NCBI GenBank assembly: GCA_910589415.1
Contig: OU342637.1
Coordinates: forward strand, 36,610,162-36,674,161
Reading direction: 5' to 3'
Length of the DNA: 64,000 nucleotides
DNA from: Malachius bipustulatus
Lineage: Eukaryota; Arthropoda; Insecta; Coleoptera; Melyridae
Position 1 is the first letter of the stretch; every line of letters starts with the position of its first letter. A program made the position numbers and the translations under genes. Positions 57,151-64,000 of this stretch are shown in pieces. Under the pieces are notes generated by a model, which was not told the DNA's origin, made no database searches, and was given only the letters and a program-made list of their open reading frames with translations.

Positions 57151-59015
57151 CAGGGTGTTTCTTAATAACATGCGAATATTTAAGGAGGTTATTCTTGGGT
57201 CAATTTTGAGAAAAAAACTTTATATGAACGTATGTCCTAAAAGTCTTAACTTTTGAACTACAGGGTGCTGAAATTTAAAGAAAAAAACTTGTTTTTTATT
57301 ATAACTGTGATATTAGCCTAGATATTTTTTTATGTTACGCCACTGCTTTTTCTTAAAGTAAAAATTATTTTTGAAGTCCCCATCCCTTTCCAAGCAAATG
57401 TGGTGTCTTGATTTTTTTCCGTTTGACGTACTGTTTTTGCATAAAAAAATAAAACTCAATCATTAACACCGCGGTAGACCACTTATAAGAACAATAACTT
57501 TGAACAGTTTATTTAAGAAAATAATTTTTAAACTGTAAAACTATGAAAAAAAAGTAATCTACATACATTTTGGAATAGTAACAGAAAATTGATAACTAAA
57601 CGCACAACGAAACAAATTAAATCAGGTGTTGGAAATGTCCACCTCCTGCAAGTATGCATGCCTCAGCTCTTCTTCTCATCGACTCGCGTACTCTTCGGAA
57701 AATACCTGGAGTGTTTCTAATAGTTTCGCAACAAACTATGATGCGGTTTCTCAACTGCTCTTCAGTATGAATTGGTGTGTTATAAACCAATGTTTTAAGA
57801 TGACCCCACAGGAAATAATCTAAACTATTGAGGTCCGGGGACCTAGGTGGCCATGCCTGTGGTCCGCCGCGACCGATCCAGCGATTATAGTAATTTTGGT
57901 TTAAATATTCGCGCGCCAGAGCACTGAAGTGGGCTGGTGCCCCGTCGTGCATAAACCATAGTCGATTTCTTACTATAAAATGGGAACATCCTCCATCAAC
58001 GCTGGCAATTCTTCTTCGAGAAACTGTCGGTAATTATGCCCATTCAACCTCTCACGAAGAAAATAAGGTCCAATTAAATAATCACCGCATATTCCAACCC
58101 ACACGTTAACGGAAAATCGCTCCTGGTGATGGAATTCCAAGATTGAATGTGGGTTTTCTTCAGCCCAAAAATGATTATTGTGGAAGTTTTGGATGGCGTT
58201 TCTGGAAACATTGGTCTCATCGGTGAATAAAATTTCAGTGTCAAATAAGGGATTTTCATTCACTTTTTGAAGAAACCATCGGCAAAAGTTCATTCGTAAT
58301 GGAAAGTCGCGAGGCAGTAGGGCCTGAACCCGTTGGAAATGGTAAGGATATAATAAAAAGTCATGGAGAATTTTCCAAACAAGAATATGTGAGATATTCA
58401 AATTGTTCCCAATTTTTCGTGTACTTAATCCTGGATCTTCCTCAACTGCATTCAAAATTGCTACCTCAATTTCCGGAGTCCTTACAGTACGTTGAACTCC
58501 TTTTAGATGATTATCTAGTTCAAAACTTCCCTTTTCACACAACCTTCTATGAATGTTTGAAAATGTTCGTTTTTAATACTTGTTAATGATTGAGTTTTAT
58601 TTTTTTATGCAAAAACTATACGTCAAACGGAAAAAAATCAAGACACCACATTTGCTTGGAAAGGGATGGGGACTTCAAAAATAATTTTTACTTTAAGAAA
58701 AAGCGGTGGCGTAACATATTTTTCTTCAAAAACATTTAATTCAAAACCCGTACAGACGCCACTGGTAAAAGTACTAAAATTGTTTTCGCCTCATGAAATG
58801 CATGTTGATGCATAGAAGGCGTGTACCAAATTTCAAAAAAATATCTAGGCTAATATCACAGTTATAATAAAAAACAAGTTTTTTTCTTTAAATTTTAGCA
58901 CCCTGTAGTTCAAAAGTTAAGACTTTTAGGACATACGTTCATATAAAGTTTTTTTCTCAAAATTGACCCAAGAATAACCTCCTTAAATATTCGCATGTTA
59001 TTAAGAAACACCCTG
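57151..59015 (-). mobile_element. Mariner-like element with long inverted repeats
   Basis: Ends CAGGGTGTTTCTTAATAACA and its complement, with TA on each side (57149-57150 and 59016-59017). The left inverted repeat is about 316 bp (to 57467). The right is about 434 bp (from 58582), because some 110 bp present there are deleted on the left. The transposase gene lies between them on the minus strand. The terminal heptamer is the one seen on the CAGGGTG foldbacks throughout the window. Confidence 0.88.
57617..58572 (-). pseudogene. Mariner-like transposase, frameshifted and N-truncated
   Basis: In minus-strand order: TFSNIHRRLCEKGSF and the second helix-turn-helix (STRKIGNNLNISHILVWKIL), then the DDE core with ILFTDETNVSRNA (D1), FMHDGAPAHFS (D2) and RSPDLNSLDYFLWGHLK (D3). 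By my count 36 residues separate D2 and D3, more than the 34 of classical mariner. The two halves are in different frames: a stop at about 57973 is bypassed by a one-base shift, after which VRNRLWFMHDGA reads on. The first helix-turn-helix is missing, since the frame is closed by TAA at 58573-58575. The enzyme is therefore inactive in this copy, though motifs are well kept. Confidence 0.85.
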
Positions 59016-59018
59016 TAT

Positions 59019-59493
59019 TATAACGAGACCGCTCTGGAGAAATTCTAGCAGTTACTTCTTTAACATTCTAGTCCACCATTTTCTTTGTTTACCTACTGGA
59101 TTAGTCAATGACACGTTCGCGACAGTTCGACGCAGGTCTGGAATGACGTGTTGACGGCCGATGGGATTTCTGTAATCTACGAGAGTCGAGAATGTACCTA
59201 CTAGAACGTGACTACTGATGCGTCGACGGACTATATAAGGACAGCCTGCGGCTGCGTGGAACGGTCGTAGTCCGGACGTTGAACGTGAAGCAGTGAAGAC
59301 TGAAGTATAGACAGAGCAGTTGCAGTAGTGAAGTGAAGTGTGAAGTAAGGAAGCCAGTAGTGACAGTATAGCGGTTTAAATAACAGACAAGTGTAGTCAG
59401 CTGTGTGTGTTTATTATTAATTAGAGGTTATAATTTGGTCAATAAAGATTTGCAGACTTTGGTGGTGATTTTTTTATTGTGAGACCCGTAACA
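59019..59493 (+). mobile_element. Solo LTR
   Basis: A 475-bp segment with TATATAAGG at 59232-59240, a short transcribed region, AATAAA at 59441-59446 and the end GACCCGTAACA. The beginning TATAACGAG is one base from TGTAACGAG, near the complement of the end. A 4-bp ATAT duplicate lies on each side once the mariner-like insertion at its left edge is removed. This is the layout of a Ty3-type LTR left after recombination. No internal region is present. Confidence 0.65.
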
Positions 59494-60633
59494 ATATATT
59501 CGCATTTTTGGTTTTGACCGCAGTTTGCTTATTAAAAAAAAAATCAATCGATAGACAGTCAATGCAAAAAAATTAGGTTGTTTGCTGTGTAAAATGGAGC
59601 AAAAACTGTGAGAGCTATTTCCGATTTCGTGTGTTTTATGTTTTCCCTCCCCCTTTCGCCCCTAATACACCGATCCGCACAAAAAATGGCCGAAACTCTT
59701 AGGAAACATTATTATGCCTCCATATTCGTCCGTTACTCTCGGTGACTCCAGTTTTAGCAAAAACAACAAGAACCAAAACGGCGGTATCTCGGTGATTCGC
59801 TATTGAGCCCAACCCAGGTTGCGCTGCAAGATCTCGGTTTTCTATCCGATTTTTTTTTTCTTTTGGCCGAAGACTCGCAGCTAACCTAAGGACACAAAAC
59901 CGTTTCCCCCCGTTTTTATACCGGGTTTTCCCCTCCCTCCACAACTCCGAGACTTACGCTCGGTCACATAACAAGAGTGGTCCACTAAGTTGAATGAAGT
60001 TTTCAAAACGAGCGTCCTTTAGAAATAATTTAGATCTACCCCACTAAATTTAAAATAAGAAATTACGAAAAATCAAGTTTTCGGCATAAACGAGGGCATA
60101 AACGTCTTAATTGTGGCCGAATGAAGCCAAATGCAGAAAATTTACCCAGGACCTGTTTTAGCATTTAATTTATCTAAAAAAAAGTCTGGGAGGCCATGAT
60201 ATGGCTTGTTCCCAGTATTACATTCGAAAAAAATAAAATTAAAAAAAGTTTTTTCATATTTTAGTAAAACTTAATAGCATTCCTACGTCATTTTTTTAAT
60301 AATAATTATATTGCAAGACACCATGATACTGCAAACTTTGATGAAAGTTTATGAATAAACCATAAACTTTTCATGATAGGCCTCAGGGATTTTTTATAGA
60401 GAATTTAATTGTCTACAGAAATCGTCATGTGGAAATATTCGACAGATTGCTTCATTTCGTTACAACTAAGACATTTAAAACTCGAATTGTTCAATATTTT
60501 GCCACTTTAATATTTGTTGATAAATTAAACACGCCCCAAATCTGAATTCCACAAAATGGAATACATAATAACGGGACCTCAAGTACCTTAATGTATAAAA
60601 TTTATGTTTTCAACCCTTATACTGATGGATATA

Positions 60634-60684
60634 CATAAACGTTACACGTGTTTCGCTACTTTTAAAGTAGCATCCTCAGATGTC
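60634..60684 (-). ncRNA. Hammerhead-like motif, Penelope type
   Basis: On the minus strand: CTGAGGA (position 7 of the core is free in hammerheads), stem II GCTAC/GTAGC with a 7-base loop, GAAA, then a loopless self-complementary stem III ACAC/GTGT and A at the cleavage position. Stem I is weak (U-A, one mismatch, then three pairs). It is probably an eroded terminal-repeat relic of a Penelope-like element. Confidence 0.5.
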
Positions 60685-61273
60685 AATAATTTTTCATTTA
60701 CGTTACAACCCTAGTGACCTATTTATAATCAATCTAATCCAAACGAATTATAGTTCAGTATTTTTGTTACTTCCAAGCTCATATTTTGCTATCTCGTTGA
60801 CAAAATTGTTTGTTGGACTGTTGTGCTATGGTAGGATAGCATGTTTCCTTCGGGAGAAGGAAAAAAAATGTTTAGAAAGTTAATTTCTTGTTTATTTGTC
60901 TCATGGCATCTCTCAACTTCCTAAAAAGAATCCTCTCAAATCCCCCGTGAAGTACATTCTTAAATTTCGAAAAATATCCGACATATTGGACATTTTTAAA
61001 AAAGCAATAGTTATGGTACTCGTATGATTGATCGCATTGACTCCAGTTTTGCAAACAATTAACTAAAAACAGGTAAGCAACAAAATAATAAGATTCCAAA
61101 ACATAATAAGTTTTAAAATTGTAAATTTGTCAAAAAATTTATTACTTTTTACTCAAAAAACATAATAATTAGGTAACGTCCCATTGGATCTATTTTTCTG
61201 CAAGCTGCATGAAATGCGTTATGGAATCGAATGTTATAGTTTGGATGTACAAAATGAAAGGAACAAACAAGTT

Positions 61274-61700
61274 TTACAGGTCTCGGTTTGTGTTCTTGCG
61301 CTGTCGTTTTCTACCAGTTGCGTAGGTGCTGGATGGCCGCTTTGGAATTGCATTTTTGGCATTCTTTTCCGATGGATCGTCGATCTCGATCCATGCTTTC
61401 ATCATCGATGATGATCCCAGGATTGTTGCTGCACTTTTTCCGGCGCATTCACCACACATAGTGGAACATTTTTAAGGCCGCCTTCCTTACAATCATAGTT
61501 TCTTTCACAGCCTTCCTTGTAGTTGCAGCGTGCAAGGTGGAGGAGGTGAGGGGCAACATTGTGGATGTTGGGATCAGCTGGACATTTTCTACTTTACAAC
61601 CCAGTCCGACGATGCTGGATAGGTAGGTACCCTGCCACACCTGGACTTGATGGTAATACACGCGAAGGGTGTGCTGCACCCGAGGTCAGTGGAAGGGATG
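61274..61700 (-). pseudogene. Cys-rich repeat-protein fragment (unknown family)
   Basis: The minus strand reads RVYYHQVQVWQGT, GLGCKVENVQLIP, then in a changed frame a Cys-rich stretch (CNYKEGCERN, KCSTMCGECAGKS in overlapping frames). Several arthropod repeat-encoded proteins end in this order: a V-Y-x-Q-V-x-x-W motif, then a tesmin/CXC-like cluster of C-x-C-x4-5-C. Here half of the cysteines are lost and two frameshifts break it. The parent element is not known to me. Confidence 0.4.
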
Positions 61701-62011
61701 CTGGGTCAAGAATGTAATTTGATGGTTTCTTCAAACTATTTGCATGTCATTTTTGACCTAATTTTTTCCAAATCTTCCTGTCTTTCCCCCCAAAACGCTT
61801 GACAAAAAACTGTGCAGTTGACATATCCTGTAGAGGGTCTCGTTTCTTCAAATGAACAATAAGCATTAGCAGCTTTCGTTGTATGTGAAACTTAAAGCTT
61901 TCTTTATGAAATTAAAAAATGATAAATTTAATGCGCCGTATAAATGATATTTAATTATGTAGATTACCGATTTCCCAAACAAAAAATCTCCATGAAGCTA
62001 ACATTTTACAG

Positions 62012-62215
62012 AACAAAGTGATGGATAGCGGGAGTGGCGGACGACGGACGGGCGAAAGCGGTGGCAGCAGCGATGATGAATTGCTGTTGCGTCCTCCAGG
62101 AGAGGCTTTACGACAGCGCCTCAACGACGAAGCTGCCCTTTATAAGCGACAACTGACTCACTACCGTCAAGCACAACATTCACAGGCAGCGTTAATCTCT
62201 AAGTTACAGGCCAAG
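62012..62215 (+). CDS. Root: Rootletin, exon with start of coiled coil
   Basis: Acceptor ACATTTTACAG and donor AAG|GTATAA enclose 68 codons, phase 0 at both ends. A Gly/Ser-rich acidic start (SGSGGRRTGESGGSSDDE) is followed by LRQRLNDEAALYKRQLTHYR and AQHSQAALISKLQAK. This corresponds closely to the conserved N-terminal helix of rootletin (L-R-Q-R-L-x-x-E-x-x-x-Y-x-R-x-L ... L-I-x-K-L-Q-x-K). Rootletin polymerises into the ciliary rootlet at the base of basal bodies; in flies it is needed in sensory neurons. Identification rests on this exon. The long coiled coil that should follow lies beyond the window. Confidence 0.75.
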
Positions 62216-62412
62216 GTATAAAATTTGAACTTATTCTGGAAGGGTTAATTTAATTGATTCTCTATAATTGGTGTATTTTTCTAACATTTGAGAAGTAAAA
62301 TTAGAAAAAAGTTACTTCTTTCTATTACAATTTATTTTTAAACCAAAACGCCGTTTATTTCATTTCAATACTTCAATCATTTAGGGGTATATATTTAGGG
62401 GGTATTATTTAG

Positions 62413-62508
62413 GGAAATGCAGTTTTTAATTTTAATTCGGGACGCCCGATACTGCGACATGTTCATCAGAGTGTGACATCACAATTGCCCGTCGCTCAGT
62501 TACACAAC
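62413..62508 (+). CDS. Root: Possible further rootletin exon
   Basis: ATTATTTAG|GG and AAC|GTAAGT bound 32 open codons, again phase 0 at both ends like the three preceding exons (NAVFNFNSGRPILRHVHQ, then TSQLPVAQLHN). The donor is consensus, but the polypyrimidine tract is poor. The peptide is not the L-Q-Y-K-K-R-C helix expected next in rootletin, so it may be an insect-specific or alternative exon, or chance. Confidence 0.4.
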
Positions 62509-64000
62509 GTAAGTACATATCTTATAGGGTGCTATGTTAGCTGCAATTTGAACCTCAAATAATAACCGCTAAATAAAAATTGTTATTTTTTTTGTTATAC
62601 ATGTATGTATACCTAAAGCAAGAGACCAAAATTGAATTTATTCCATGTCTACAACCTAAATTTATTCTGTTATACCGTAGGAGTACTGAGGCTTTATACC
62701 TACATCCCACTGTGCAATGAACTGCATCTGTAAGGTTGCTTGACGAAGACACGATAGCTTAAAACGTGTGGTGGTGTTGTCTCTGCAACAATGCAGAGAC
62801 GTTTATGAAACGTTAAAAAATGTCACCCCCATAAACATTCAGTTAAAACTATGTTACATGTGTACTCTTTCATTTGAAAAATGTTTCATGAGAAGCCTTA
62901 GTGAAACAACCCAGCGAACACTGTTGAATCCCAGGCGTGTGAAATACACAAGGCAAAGCTACCTGGAGATATCGTAAAACTTGTGCCAGTTTAGCGTCTC
63001 TCAACAAATGTTTCAGATATTATTTACAAACGTTTCAAAAAAAGGTTTCATTTTTATTTTAACAGAAACTTCCATGTTTGGTCTCATACGGGTGATTGCA
63101 AAAGAAACAAAACATTATCCATTCTGAGACTATTCTCTTTGGAGGTTACGGAAGAAACAAAAACCGTGACAATTGCAACGTCTCATTTAGATTCCGTGCA
63201 CAGTGAGATAGGCGAATTGCAAATAATATTTGCTATGGTAAACCGCTTCAATGGAGTTGTTGGCAACAATGCCAAAAATTCTTGTGTAGATGTTTTGATT
63301 TTACTCATAAAAATAGTCATTAAATTGTTCTGCTGTTCTGTGATTTTATTACATATTTACATATCATTTATCATTTGGTAAGTCATTCCCCCGGAATACT
63401 GGCACTCGAAAATAGCCAAGCTGTAGGCGAGAAATTACAAATTTGCAAAAATGAAATTGAATTCCGGTAAATTTATCATTTGATTATGCAATCAAGCGAA
63501 AAAACTGTGCTTTATTGTGTGGGGGTTCTCTTTTGTTAATCGAGATCGGTATCAGACATTATAATCTGACATCAAAATCGGAGAATTATCCCCGGTCGGT
63601 CGGTGCCTGCGACAGCAAAAAAATACGTTTTACGTAATTTGGAGAACCAATAGCGGGAGTGGGAAACAGAGCTTGATCCAGATTTCGTCAACGTTCGGAG
63701 AATACAGAGATTCTCTTGATGGATGCTTTTTCCAACCCCTCGTACCTCGATAGGTGGATTGGAGAATAATGATGCAGCGGTCGGAACGAGAGACGAAAGA
63801 ATCTAAACGTAACCTTGCCCGTGGGAATAGAACAAGTGTACCTACGTTAGAAGGTCCTCCTCAATTGTGAGCGTAATCGAGAAAAGCGTAGTTTTGCCTG
63901 TGAAAACATTCCTGGCTGAGGGATAGTCAGGAATAATTATTATCTTCTATTTAAAGGTAGTTAGCATTCAAGGAAAGAAGTTTGTTTTGACTTTAATGGG
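62509..64000 (+). other. Right edge, presumably rootletin intron 4
   Basis: No exon recognised. Open frames at 62768-62977 and 63139-63381 lack domains. From about 63540 the sequence is less AT-rich, but still without a readable motif. Confidence 0.4.

Larger units (their letters stand above)
55674..60579. mobile_element. Large foldback element hosting nested insertions
   Basis: The outer ends are AGGTCCCGTTA and TAACGGGACCT. Inverted similarity runs through TTTAATTTATCAACAA, then about 490 bp (55745-56235 versus 59530-60042). That block contains CATTCAACTTAGTGGACCACTC, GGTTAGCTGCGAGTC and GGATCGGTGTAT, with moderate divergence. On the right side about 450 bp lie between the outermost and main repeats. 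Long inverted repeats of this kind suggest a Mutator-like or foldback element; no transposase of its own was recognised and no target duplication is evident. It contains the solo LTR and the mariner-like element. Confidence 0.6.
55163..62011 (+). other. Rootletin intron 2
   Basis: GTAAGT at 55163 to ACATTTTACAG at 62011. It is dominated by the nested foldback, LTR and mariner structure at 55674-60579. A hammerhead-like motif and a Cys-rich repeat fragment follow. 60700-61270 shows nothing recognisable. Confidence 0.65.

Noticed and set aside
62740..62790. Another possible hammerhead (TTGACGA ... AAAACGTGT)
   Set aside because: The order resembles Penelope-type hammerheads, but the first core C and the G of GAAA are changed and stem II does not pair well, so it was not annotated.

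Overview
This is a piece of an animal nuclear genome, almost certainly an insect with a large, repeat-rich genome. It is AT-rich, has spliced genes with GT/AG introns and long introns, and is packed with foldback DNA transposons, non-LTR retrotransposons, mariner, Harbinger and Penelope-type remnants typical of arthropods. A beetle or hemipteran is plausible, but the species cannot be named from the sequence alone. Nothing looks prokaryotic or viral, and no CRISPR array is present.

Three host genes are supported. (1) Plus strand, 1266-1748 joined to 5851-6024: the last two exons of a C2H2 zinc-finger gene with seven fingers, the sixth created by the splice junction. Its 5' part lies outside the window. 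(2) Minus strand, 25593-24442 joined to 21195-20659: a two-exon gene for a 562-residue membrane-associated protein of the ATP-grasp type. It resembles a family I know from fungi, but the usual catalytic and metal-binding residues look lost. (3) Plus strand, 38865-39077, 55079-55162, 62012-62215 and perhaps 62413-62508: 5' exons of a rootletin (CROCC/Root) orthologue. All junctions are phase 0, separated by introns of 16 kb and 6.8 kb, and the gene runs off the right edge.

Nearly everything else is mobile DNA. Intron 1 of rootletin carries a structurally intact non-LTR retrotransposon (39378-44743, minus strand) with both ORFs open, a TAAAATG stop-restart junction, a poly(A) tail and an 11-bp target duplication. 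Decayed non-LTR copies lie at 4063, 5430, 26750, 29090, 34018, 45840, 46864, 49005, 51149 and 54443. A swarm of foldback elements begins CAGGGTG, ends CACCCTG and sits at TA dinucleotides (1820, 7512, 15560, 17129, 21262, 33138 and others). The same termini bound a 1.87-kb element at 57151-59015 that encodes a broken mariner-like transposase, so one transposase lineage may have mobilised the whole swarm.

Two other structures stand out. A 690-bp inverted pair at 22214-22902, in the intron of the ATP-grasp gene, carries two complete type I hammerhead ribozyme motifs in opposite orientation, as expected of Penelope-like elements. A third hammerhead-like motif lies at 60634-60684. Intron 2 of rootletin holds a three-level nest: a 4.9-kb foldback element (55674-60579) containing a solo LTR (59019-59493), with the mariner-like element inserted exactly at the LTR edge.
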